From Clostridiales bacterium (GTDB lineage Bacteria; Bacillota_A; Clostridia; Peptostreptococcales; Anaerovoracaceae): DNA of 13,869 bases. Location: contig JAAZHB010000210.1 in assembly GCA_012510935.1 (NCBI GenBank), forward strand, positions 1-13,869, read 5' to 3'. Shown piece after piece: positions 6,579 to 13,284 of the stretch (the first letter of the stretch is position 1; every line of letters begins with the position of its first letter). The notes under the pieces were generated by a model. The model was not told where the DNA came from and did not search any database. It saw only the letters and a program-made list of their open reading frames with translations. The position numbers were made by a program, and so were the translations under genes.

Positions 6579-7661
6579 TTATAGCTCAATCAATTCTCTT
6601 GTAAAATCAACCATGTTCTCATATCCATCTTCTGTTACGAGAAGCTGATCTTCAATTCTAACTCCACCCCATCCTGGGATATATAGTCCTGGCTCAATGG
6701 TTCTCACATTGCCAGCTGGGATAGGTGTTGTATCCTGCTCAGAATCGAAAGGTCCTTCGTGAACAAATAGTCCAATGCCATGCCCGATGTTGTTGTATTG
6801 ATAGCCCATATAAGGTGTATCTTTAATAGCCTCAAGCGATTTGAGATAAATCTCTTTGCCTGTAACTCCCGCCTTTGTAATTGACATGCAATCCTCAAGC
6901 ATTTTTTTCTCTAGCTCATATACAACTTTCTGTTCTTCTGTTGCTCTACCAACTACTACTGTACGAGTCATATCTGACATGTATCCATTTACCTGGCAGC
7001 CAAAATCCATCAATACGAAGTCGCCATACTCAATGGATTTCTGTGTAGGTACACCATGAAGAAGCGAGGACCTTGCGCCCGAGATGAGTATGTTACCATA
7101 AGGCATAGTGTCGGCACCATGCTGCACCATGTAGAGTGAAAGCTTAGCAGCAAGCTCTTTCTCAGTAACGCCAACCTTAATTTCTGGAAGAAGCTTCTCC
7201 AAAGCTCTGCAAGAAATCTCACAAGCATCTCTTTGGTATTGAATTTCCTCAGGACTCTTAATCATTCTCATATCTGAGATTACATTGTTGGTTACAATAA
7301 TCTTAGCATCTGTAACGCCCTCGAAGTCCTTATAAGCAGTGTAAAGGAACTCGTCTCCTTCAATTGCCACATTGTTGCAATTATTCTCTTTAAGCAGTTT
7401 GCTTACGCTCTTTCCAACAGTATTGCCTGGTGTTCTCCAGATAACTACCTCATAATCTGGGCATTCCATTGCGGCATCTTCAGAGTATCTAGTATCAGTA
7501 ATGAAAAAAAGCTTACCTTCCTTAGTTAAAAGCAACTTTTGGGCACCGTCACTTGCCGAAAATGCGCTTATGTAGCGAACATTCGTTGGGTCAGATACAA
7601 GGAAAGCATCAATGTTTTCATTCTTCATATATTCTAATAGTTTTGGTTCATTTGATTTCAT
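6579..7661 (-). CDS. Xaa-Pro aminopeptidase (M24 metallopeptidase)
   Basis: A 360-residue cytoplasmic peptidase that would remove N-terminal residues ahead of proline. I chose ATG at 7661 because AGGAGG lies just upstream; an in-frame ATG at 7679 would place that site inside the gene. An N-terminal creatinase-like domain (about 1-130) is followed by the pita-bread catalytic domain. The five metal ligands are all visible: D219 (LMDFG), D230 (SDMTRT), H294 (GHGIG), E323 (TIEPG) and E337 (RIEDQ). Two metal ions, commonly Mn2+ or Co2+, are expected. A promoter sits 60-90 bases upstream on the same strand. It appears to be a single-gene unit involved in peptide use. Confidence 0.93.
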   Translation of the reverse strand: MKSNEPKLLEYMKNENIDAFLVSDPTNVRYISAFSASDGAQKLLLTKEGKLFFITDTRYSEDAAMECPDYEVVIWRTPGNTVGKSVSKLLKENNCNNVAIEGDEFLYTAYKDFEGVTDAKIIVTNNVISDMRMIKSPEEIQYQRDACEISCRALEKLLPEIKVGVTEKELAAKLSLYMVQHGADTMPYGNILISGARSSLLHGVPTQKSIEYGDFVLMDFGCQVNGYMSDMTRTVVVGRATEEQKVVYELEKKMLEDCMSITKAGVTGKEIYLKSLEAIKDTPYMGYQYNNIGHGIGLFVHEGPFDSEQDTTPIPAGNVRTIEPGLYIPGWGGVRIEDQLLVTEDGYENMVDFTRELIEL

Positions 7662-7720
7662 GCTTCTACCTCCTAGCATTTAATGGACTATAGTCTAAAC
7701 TTAAGTCCTAATATAAAACA

Positions 7721-7749
7721 ATGGTACTACCGCAACTATTCGGTGTCAA
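7721..7749 (-). promoter_or_regulatory. Promoter for the M24 peptidase gene
   Basis: On the minus strand TTGACA (7749-7744) and TACCAT (7726-7721) are 17 bp apart. The leader that follows contains the small palindrome GACTATAGTC near 7686-7695 and then the ribosome binding site. Confidence 0.6.
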
Positions 7750-7761
7750 TTGTTAATGCCA

Positions 7762-7790
7762 TTCATTTTGTAGCGAAAATGTAGTATAAT
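7762..7790 (+). promoter_or_regulatory. Promoter for the ZIP transporter gene
   Basis: A perfect -10 (TATAAT, 7785-7790) follows a weak -35 (TTCATT, 7762-7767) at 17 bp. The transcript leader would be about 113 bases. In it GTCCA (7797-7801) can pair with TGGAC (7860-7864), enclosing smaller hairpins such as GCTT-AATG-AAGC near 7830-7841. No terminator follows it, so a regulatory fold is only a possibility. Confidence 0.6.
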
Positions 7791-7910
7791 ACATTAGTCC
7801 AAAACTCAGATAGATTAGTTTATGTTGCAGCTTAATGAAGCAAGGAACAATCACCCGAGTGGACACTTAAATAGATAATAGAAAAGCGGAAATTGTGAGG
7901 GAAGAAAGAA

Positions 7911-8693
7911 ATGTGGTCTAACATAGCATTAGGTTTGGCGATACCATTTATAGGAACTAGTCTTGGCGCAGCATGCGTATTTCTGATGAAGAAGGAAATC
8001 AACAGGCTTATTCAGCGTATATTGACTGGTTTTGCAGCAGGTGTAATGGTGGCAGCATCTATATGGAGTTTGCTCATTCCATCCCTTGAACAATCTGAAG
8101 ATATGGGTTCACTTTCTTTTATCCCTGCAGTTACAGGATTCTGGGTAGGAATTCTATTCCTCTTTGCGCTTGACCATCTTGTACCGCATTTACATATGAA
8201 TGTTGATAAGGCAGAAGGCCCTGTATCCAAAATGAAAAGATCCACTATGATGGTGACAGCAGTTACAATTCACAACATCCCAGAGGGTATGGCAGCAGGC
8301 GTTGTATTTGCCGGCTGGATGGCAGGCAGCAAGGGAATTACATTAACTGGTGCAATTGTTCTATCGCTAGGACTTGCTATTCAGAATTTTCCAGAGGGCG
8401 CAATTGTATCAATGCCGCTTAAAGCAGAAGGAGAGAGCAAGCTTAAGGCATTTCTTCTTGGCGTGATGTCCGGTGCAGTTGAACCACTTGCAGGACTAAT
8501 TACAATATTTGCTTTCTCGATGATAGTATCTTCTTTGCCATATATGTTTAGCTTTGCAGCAGGCGCAATGATTTATGTTGTTGTAGAGGAATTGATACCG
8601 GAAATGTCAGAAGGTGATCACTCAAATGCCGGCGTAATTTTCTTCGCAGTAGGCTTCACTCTGATGATGACATTAGATGTGGCGTTAGGATAG
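7911..8693 (+). CDS. ZIP family divalent metal transporter (GufA/ZupT-like)
   Basis: A 260-residue membrane protein of the ZIP family, which moves Zn2+, Fe2+, Mn2+ or related ions into the cytoplasm. About eight membrane segments are present. The two family metal-site motifs are HNIPEG (residues 121-126) in TM4 and QNFPEG (158-163) in TM5, with a further EPLAG at 191-195 and EELIPE near 227-232. The loop after TM3 holds a short His cluster (HLVPHLH, 89-95). AGGGAAGAAAGAA precedes ATG 7911. The gene is transcribed away from the peptidase and appears alone. The metal cannot be told from the sequence. Confidence 0.92.
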   Translation: MWSNIALGLAIPFIGTSLGAACVFLMKKEINRLIQRILTGFAAGVMVAASIWSLLIPSLEQSEDMGSLSFIPAVTGFWVGILFLFALDHLVPHLHMNVDKAEGPVSKMKRSTMMVTAVTIHNIPEGMAAGVVFAGWMAGSKGITLTGAIVLSLGLAIQNFPEGAIVSMPLKAEGESKLKAFLLGVMSGAVEPLAGLITIFAFSMIVSSLPYMFSFAAGAMIYVVVEELIPEMSEGDHSNAGVIFFAVGFTLMMTLDVALG

Positions 8694-8757
8694 TAAATGG
8701 AGACCGTCACATTAGAGACGGCACCGAGCATATTTAGGGAAAAATATATCGCATAAT

Positions 8758-8771
8758 AATAGCATGCTATT
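8758..8771. promoter_or_regulatory. MarR operator site 1
   Basis: AATAGCATGCTATT is a perfect 14-bp palindrome. It touches the presumed -35 of the marR gene and is 25 bp from site 2 start to start. The same sequence, with one base changed, occurs before the MATE gene. Confidence 0.65.
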
Positions 8772-8798
8772 GATTTTAAACCGATAGTGTGCTATTGT
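8770..8798 (+). promoter_or_regulatory. Probable marR promoter between the operators
   Basis: TTGATT (8770-8775) and TATTGT (8793-8798) are 17 bp apart. The -35 begins in operator site 1 and the -10 lies in operator site 2, so binding of the regulator would block the polymerase. The -10 is weak (4 of 6). Confidence 0.45.
8783..8796. promoter_or_regulatory. MarR operator site 2
   Basis: GATAGTGTGCTATT is an imperfect copy of the palindrome at 8758-8771. It covers the likely -10 of marR. Confidence 0.6.
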
Positions 8799-8845
8799 TA
8801 TTTTGCAAAGAGAAATCGGTTGCTAACTAGCAGGAGGAAATCTAG

Positions 8846-9262
8846 ATGAAATATGTCGCAGCTGAAATAATAAAACAGATTAATGATGATCTAGAAAGAA
8901 GTGCAAATAACCGGTTACGATCTATAGATATGACAATGGCGCAATTTGGAATGCTTTATAATCTATATGAAAGTAAGACAGGCAAGCTCACAATGAAGGA
9001 TTTGGAGCGGGAATTGCATGTTGCACAGTCGACTGCAACTGGAATAGCAACTAGGCTTGAAAAGAAGGGTATGGTTGAGAACTTTGCTTCGCCAGATGAC
9101 AAGAGAATCAAGGTAATAGGAATAACAAGCAAAGGGAGGCAAATTTGTATGGATTCAGAGGTTCCGATGAAAGAGGCGGAGGAGAATCTTCTACAATCCT
9201 TGAATGTTGATGAACGAAAGATGCTAATTGAACTTCTAGCTAAAGTTAGAAAATCTTTGTAG
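8846..9262 (+). CDS. MarR family transcriptional regulator
   Basis: A 138-residue winged-helix regulator of usual MarR length. The recognition-helix region reads LHVAQSTATGIATRLEKKG (about residues 58-76), and the wing has SPDDKRIKVIGITSKG (about 82-97, with the DDKR motif common in MarR proteins). Helices at both ends would form the dimer. AGGAGG lies just upstream of ATG 8846. Members usually repress themselves and a neighbouring efflux gene until a toxic ligand is bound. The palindromes in front of this gene and of the adjacent MATE gene fit that scheme. Confidence 0.92.
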   Translation: MKYVAAEIIKQINDDLERSANNRLRSIDMTMAQFGMLYNLYESKTGKLTMKDLERELHVAQSTATGIATRLEKKGMVENFASPDDKRIKVIGITSKGRQICMDSEVPMKEAEENLLQSLNVDERKMLIELLAKVRKSL

Positions 9263-9274
9263 AATAAATAAATG

Positions 9275-9300
9275 ATACCCGCTATTGCGATAGCGGGTAT
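9275..9300. terminator. Hairpin between marR and the MATE gene
   Basis: ATACCCGCTAT and ATAGCGGGTAT form a perfect 11-bp stem around the loop TGCG, twelve bases after the marR stop. No T run follows on the plus strand (AACAAAAC), so it may only slow transcription or protect the marR message. Confidence 0.5.
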
Positions 9301-9315
9301 AACAAAACATATATT

Positions 9316-9329
9316 AATAGCGTGCTATT
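9316..9329. promoter_or_regulatory. MarR operator site 3, before the MATE gene
   Basis: AATAGCGTGCTATT differs at one base from site 1 at 8758. It lies 25 bases before the original MATE start (ATG 9354), so the regulator probably controlled the efflux gene separately from itself. Confidence 0.6.
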
Positions 9330-9353
9330 GATATTAGGCAAGAGGGGGTTAAA

Positions 9354-10497
9354 ATGAGCGAGAAAGAGACTAAAGAAATAAATGAGACAAGGAAGAGAAG
9401 AATATGCGAAGAAAGTATGTGCGTTTTGCATGTGGGCCTGTATCGTTGTTGGTATTATTATGTCAGCATGTTTTCTTGCCTTTATGGATCAGGTTCTTAA
9501 ACTAATTGGGGCAAGTAGTGCAACATGGGAGATGACAAAAGATTATTTGACTATCGTTTCATTTTGCGGACCATTTGTATTGGTTTCAAATTGTTTCAGC
9601 AACATAGTTAGGGCGGAAGGACAATCCACGAAAGCAATGATGGGGCAGCTTATAGGCAATTTAACAAATATTGTACTTGACCCAATCTTCATTCTTTCAT
9701 TTGCATGGGGAATCAAAGGTGCTGCGATTGCAACAGTAATAGGAAATGTAGTAGGTGCTTTGTATTACATTGCATACTTCCTGCGAGGTAATTCGATTCT
9801 AAGCATAAGTATAAAGGATGTGCAGATAAAAGATAGAGTTATGACGAGTGTACTTTCGATCGGGATTCCTGCTGCAATAGGTTCACTTCTTATGAGTATT
9901 TCTTCAATCATTGTAAATGCAAAAATGGCAGGATATGGAGATTTGGCAGTAGCTGGAATAGGCGTTGCAATGAAAGTAACAATGATTACAGGGATGGTAT
10001 GCATAGGTTTTGGACAGGGTATTCAACCATTGCTTGGATATTGCGTCGGAGCAAAATTATGGGATCGCTTCAGAAAATGTCTAAAAACTTCTGTTATAAT
10101 ATCGTTTTTGATGAGCTGTGTGATGACAGTCCTCTGCCTTGTATTTGTAAAACAGATTGTAGGAGCTTTCCTGACGAATAAAGAAGCTCTTTCGTATGGA
10201 ATTCAGTTCTCTAAGATATTGCTCACTACGAGTTTTTTCTTTGGCTTGTTCTATGTAATTCTTAATGCTATTCAGGCAATGGGAGCATCAGGCTCTGCCT
10301 TGGTTATTAATTCAAGTAGGCAAGGACTAATATATATTCCGATGTTGTTTATTCTTGAAGCATTCCTAGGCATTAAGGGTCTAGTTTGGGCACAGCCTGT
10401 TGCGGACATTTTATCTACGGTTTTGGTAATAATCCTATATAGAAGGGCCTTTTATAACAAAACCAGAGGCGCAGAGCTCACGAGCTTTGATGAATAA
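9354..10497 (+). pseudogene. MATE multidrug efflux gene with an N-terminal deletion and frameshift
   Basis: A strong site AGAGGGGG precedes ATG 9354, which opens MSEKETKEINE, a usual MATE beginning, but this frame then enters unrelated sequence and stops. In another frame, from about 9382, an open frame of 371 residues begins with RQGREEYAKK. This is the point normally reached after the first two membrane segments, near residue 85. It then runs to a normal MATE end, including RAEGQSTKAMMG and NIVLDPIFI. About 75-80 residues between the two parts are missing and the frame is shifted. ATG 9382 has no clear ribosome binding site, so a shortened product lacking TM1-TM2 is unlikely to be made well or to transport. 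A sequencing or assembly error is possible, but a simple one-base error would not explain the missing segment. Confidence 0.75.
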
Positions 10498-10536
10498 ATA
10501 TCAAATAAAGCAAAAAAAAGTTAATTCATAGATTTT

Positions 10537-10545
10537 TGGTATAAA
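10537..10545 (+). promoter_or_regulatory. Extended -10 promoter for the TM1266/ABC/hydE operon
   Basis: TGGTATAAA (10537-10545) is a TGn extended -10, identical in these nine bases to that of the riboswitch-controlled CDF gene. The -35 region has no good hexamer. Transcription would begin near 10552, giving a leader of about 205 bases before the first ATG. Confidence 0.55.
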
Positions 10546-10551
10546 CTGTGT

Positions 10552-10737
10552 TATGTTCAAAGTGGCCTTCGAAAGGACAGTCCTAACGGAGCGCCACACT
10601 AAATTAAAAATTATGTATTCTGACATTAAAAATTATTTTGAGATGAAAGATTCAGTTATATTGATTGTACTAGATAAGCTTGTAAACAAGGCTTATCTGT
10701 AAAGTTTAGCTGCATCTTTTGATGTAGCTATTTTTTT
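10552..10737 (+). promoter_or_regulatory. Structured leader with attenuator, unidentified riboswitch candidate
   Basis: The 5' end holds a compact G+C-rich element in an AT-rich leader. GTGGC (10562-10566) pairs with GCCAC (10593-10597), enclosing small hairpins CTT-CGA-AAG (10567-10575) and TCC-TAAC-GGA (10581-10590); an alternative is AGGA-CAG-TCCT. After an AT-rich stretch, AGATAAGC (10672-10679) pairs perfectly with GCTTATCT (10691-10698). An intrinsic terminator follows at 10707-10737. Leader plus terminator before the ribosome binding site is the layout of a riboswitch or other attenuator. I do not recognise the aptamer; it does not look like cobalamin, Moco, NiCo, fluoride, FMN, SAM or T-box elements. 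Confidence 0.5.
10707..10737 (+). terminator. Attenuator terminator before the TM1266 gene
   Basis: A 10-bp stem joins TAGCTGCATC (10707-10716) to GATGTAGCTA (10721-10730) with a TTTT loop and seven T (10731-10737). It stands only 20 bases before the start codon and 5 bases before the ribosome binding site. It is not needed to end the MATE gene 210 bases upstream, since a promoter lies in between, so conditional termination is likely. Confidence 0.85.
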
Positions 10738-10756
10738 ATCCTAAGGAGGGATTTGT

Positions 10757-11011
10757 ATGGGTTCAAGAGTTGCCTTGATTGGAATAATCGTTGAAAGTAA
10801 TGGCGATGTAAATCGTCTTAACAATGTGCTCCACGAATATGGAAAATACATTATTGGTAGATTAGGCATACCGTATCGCGAGAAATCTGTAAGCATTATT
10901 AGCGTGGCTATTGACGCACCGCAAGATGTAATTAATTCGTTGTCGGGAAAACTTGGAAAGATTGATGGCGTAAGTGTTAAGACAACTTATTCCAATGTGG
11001 TATCAGAATAG
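10757..11011 (+). CDS. TM1266-family putative [FeFe]-hydrogenase system regulator
   Basis: A small protein of 84 residues, full length for the family. Its centre, LHEYGKYIIGRLGIPYRE (about residues 25-42), and SGKLGKIDGVSVKT near the end match my memory of Thermotoga maritima TM1266. That family has a ferredoxin-like ACT/NikR-C-type fold and is found in genomes with the HydE/F/G maturases. The role is not proven; regulation or metal sensing has been proposed. AAGGAGG (10743-10749) lies just before ATG 10757. The stop codon overlaps the GTG of the permease by one base (TAGTG), so translation is coupled. A second copy of this domain, about 43% identical by eye over 77 residues without gaps, forms the C-terminus of the ATPase two genes downstream. 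Confidence 0.88.
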   Translation: MGSRVALIGIIVESNGDVNRLNNVLHEYGKYIIGRLGIPYREKSVSIISVAIDAPQDVINSLSGKLGKIDGVSVKTTYSNVVSE

Positions 11012-12051
11012 TGAATAAAACTAGAATGAATGGTAAGAATAGAATAGTAGGAACTTTGCCACTGGCATGGAAAATCGCTCTTATTTTGATGCCTGTGCTT
11101 GCCGCAATGATAGCGTTGCAATTCGGACGGTATATGATCACTCCAGGAGAATTTTTCACTTCGCTAGGTGCAATGCTGACGGGACAACCGTCTGGTCTGC
11201 ATCAGGTGGACATTGTTCTTTGGACTACAAGATTTCCAAGGATTCTGCTTGCGTTATTAGTTGGCGCTGGGCTTTCGGTAGCGGGATGCGCTTTTCAAAG
11301 TTTGTTTTCAAATCCTTTGGCTACACCGGATACTCTTGGCGTTGCAAGCGGGGCCAGTTTTGGAGCGGCATTAGCTATTCTCGTAGGATTCAATCTTATA
11401 ATGATACAGTTATCAGCATTTGCTTTTGGCATTCTTGCCACTGCGCTTACTTGGTTAGCTGGCTCGGGGCGAAAGAAAGGCGTGAACTCCGTAGTTCTTG
11501 CCGGAATTATGATAGGTTCACTTTTCTCCGCATTAGTTTCACTTGTAAAGTTTGCAGCAGATACTGAAGACCAGTTACCTGCTATAACATATTGGCTTAT
11601 GGGAAGTCTCTCGGGTGCCGGATACAAGAACCTGTTATTTGGGGCTGTGCCTATTATTCTAGGTATGGCAGTATTGTATCTCATGCGTTGGCGTCTTAAT
11701 ATTCTGCCTTTATCAGATGATGAGATAAAAGCATCTGGTGTGAACATAACGGTATTGCGAGGAATTACTATAGTATGTGCCGCAGGAATTACAGCATCGT
11801 GCATTTCAATGTGCGGGCAGGTTGGCTGGGTGGGGCTATTAATTCCACACATTTGCCGAATGAAATTTGGAAGCAATCACCTCTCAACAATTCCTGCTTC
11901 TATCTCTATAGGCGCAACTTTTATGGTGATAGTTGACACAATTGCAAGAAGCGCAGTAGCACAGGAGATACCTATTTCAATACTAACAGCGATAATCGGA
12001 GCACCTTTCTTTATCTACTTGATGAGGCGTTCAGAGGGCTGGCATTTGTAA
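11011..12051 (+). CDS. FecCD/BtuC-type ABC transporter permease
   Basis: A 346-residue membrane protein of the FecCD family, which forms the channel of importers for iron-siderophore, haem, cobalamin and related metal complexes. Visible family motifs are TRFPRILLALLVGAGLSVAG, then FQSLFSNPLATPDTLGVASGA (first third), WLMGSLSGAG (middle) and GWVGLLIPHICR with EIPISILTAIIGAPFF near the end. About nine or ten membrane helices are expected. The GTG at 11011 overlaps the preceding stop by one base; ATG 11026 would be an alternative start. The ATPase gene follows after 72 bases. No substrate-binding protein gene adjoins it, which is unusual for an importer of this class. Confidence 0.92.
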   Translation: MNKTRMNGKNRIVGTLPLAWKIALILMPVLAAMIALQFGRYMITPGEFFTSLGAMLTGQPSGLHQVDIVLWTTRFPRILLALLVGAGLSVAGCAFQSLFSNPLATPDTLGVASGASFGAALAILVGFNLIMIQLSAFAFGILATALTWLAGSGRKKGVNSVVLAGIMIGSLFSALVSLVKFAADTEDQLPAITYWLMGSLSGAGYKNLLFGAVPIILGMAVLYLMRWRLNILPLSDDEIKASGVNITVLRGITIVCAAGITASCISMCGQVGWVGLLIPHICRMKFGSNHLSTIPASISIGATFMVIVDTIARSAVAQEIPISILTAIIGAPFFIYLMRRSEGWHL

Positions 12052-12123
12052 GATATAAGGTAAATGAAGCTAGTTAAGACAGAATGATTTAAGCAGAGGC
12101 TTTGTTATAGAAGGAAATTAAAC

Positions 12124-13200
12124 ATGAACTTAAAGGTAGAGAATGGAACATTCGCTTATAGAAATGGAAGAAATATTGTAGAGAATCTTAATCTCTCTGT
12201 AGAGTCAGGCGATTTTCTAGCGATACTTGGGCCAAACGGTGCAGGCAAAACCACAATGCTCCGTTGCATCATGGGATTTATACCATGGAAAAGTGGACAA
12301 TCAAAGCTTGACGATGAAGATATTAGAAAGATTCCACCTAATATATTATGGAAAAAAATTGCTTATGTACCGCAATCTAAGGGTGTAGTCAGCTCATGCA
12401 CAGTGGAAGAAATGGTGCTGCTTGGAAGAAGCAGTAGAATGAACTTCCTGTCAGTTCCTAAAGAAGAAGATATACAGAAAGTAATGGAGATAATGGAGAA
12501 GCTGAAAATCTCTAAGCTTCGTGAGAGAAGATGCTTTGAACTATCAGGTGGAGAGCTTCAAATGGTTCTTATCGCTAAGGCTCTTGCAGCTGAACCAAGA
12601 ATCCTGATACTAGATGAGCCTGAATCAAATCTGGATTTCAGGAATCAGCTCCTAGTTTTAAAGACGCTATCGGGCTTGGTCCAAGAAGGTTTAACATGTA
12701 TTTTCAATACTCATTACCCAGCGCATGCACTTCAAAGAGCGAACAAATCGTTGATTTTACGCGGCGACGGCACCTCGATTTTTGGAAATACCAAAGACAT
12801 AGTAACGGAAGACAATATCGCAAAGGCTTTTGGCGTAAAAGCGATTATTGAGAATGTGGAGTCGGATATTAAAGATATCAGCAGCGTTGTGCCTCTCTCG
12901 ATAATCAAGGAAGACAGCTTGGCGCAGATGGAAAGAACCAAAAGAGATTTTTCTAGGCGAATCGCGGTAGTAACAATAATAGCAAATGACTACGAGATGG
13001 CCGAGAGAATTAATGAGAGCTTGCACGATTACAGTGAATATGTGATTGGCAGAATGGGAATGCCATATAGAGATTGCGGGGTTAACATAATCAATATCAC
13101 TCTGGATGCTCCAAAGTATGCAATCGCAGAACTTGTTGAGAAGCTGAGCCTATTAAATGAGGTAAGTGTAAAAGCGACTTATGCAGATGGAGAATTTTAG
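12124..13200 (+). CDS. ABC transporter ATPase fused to a C-terminal TM1266-family domain
   Basis: A 358-residue protein of two parts. Residues 1-245 form a FecE/BtuD-type ATPase: Walker A GPNGAGKT (36-43), Q-loop Q84, signature LSGGE (140-144), Walker B LILDEP (161-166) and H-loop H197. After a linker (about 246-277), residues 278-358 form a complete TM1266-family domain (YVIGRMGMPYRD and VSVKATY), homologous to the separate 84-residue protein at the head of the operon. FecE-type ATPases normally end near residue 260, so about 100 residues are added. It should power the adjacent permease, and the extra domain may gate transport by sensing metal or cofactor state, like regulatory tails on other importers. 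AGAAGGAAATTAAAC precedes ATG 12124. Both parts lie in one uninterrupted frame. Confidence 0.93.
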   Translation: MNLKVENGTFAYRNGRNIVENLNLSVESGDFLAILGPNGAGKTTMLRCIMGFIPWKSGQSKLDDEDIRKIPPNILWKKIAYVPQSKGVVSSCTVEEMVLLGRSSRMNFLSVPKEEDIQKVMEIMEKLKISKLRERRCFELSGGELQMVLIAKALAAEPRILILDEPESNLDFRNQLLVLKTLSGLVQEGLTCIFNTHYPAHALQRANKSLILRGDGTSIFGNTKDIVTEDNIAKAFGVKAIIENVESDIKDISSVVPLSIIKEDSLAQMERTKRDFSRRIAVVTIIANDYEMAERINESLHDYSEYVIGRMGMPYRDCGVNIINITLDAPKYAIAELVEKLSLLNEVSVKATYADGEF

Positions 13201-13236
13201 AGATGTTATATACGTGATTGAGAAGCATTTCAGACA

Positions 13237-13258
13237 TTGGTAAAGACTTGGTAAAGAC
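13237..13258 (+). repeat. Tandem 11-bp repeat before hydE
   Basis: TTGGTAAAGAC occurs twice without a gap in the 84-base space between the ATPase fusion gene and hydE. No hairpin, terminator or promoter is visible there, so hydE is probably read from the same transcript. Confidence 0.6.
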
Positions 13259-13284
13259 AAAGAGCTTGATACATAAAGAAGAAG

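Noticed and set aside
8701..8735. Possible terminator after the ZIP gene (CCGTC/GACGG)
   Set aside because: The stem has only 5 bp, and no T run follows, so I could not support it.
10552..10600. Cobalamin, NiCo or Moco riboswitch in the operon leader
   Set aside because: None of the conserved core sequences of these classes is present; the element remains unassigned.
11295..11876. Antisense open frame of 193 codons inside the permease gene
   Set aside because: It lies wholly opposite a clear FecCD permease, has no ribosome binding site and its sequence resembles no protein I know; it is a shadow of the sense codons.
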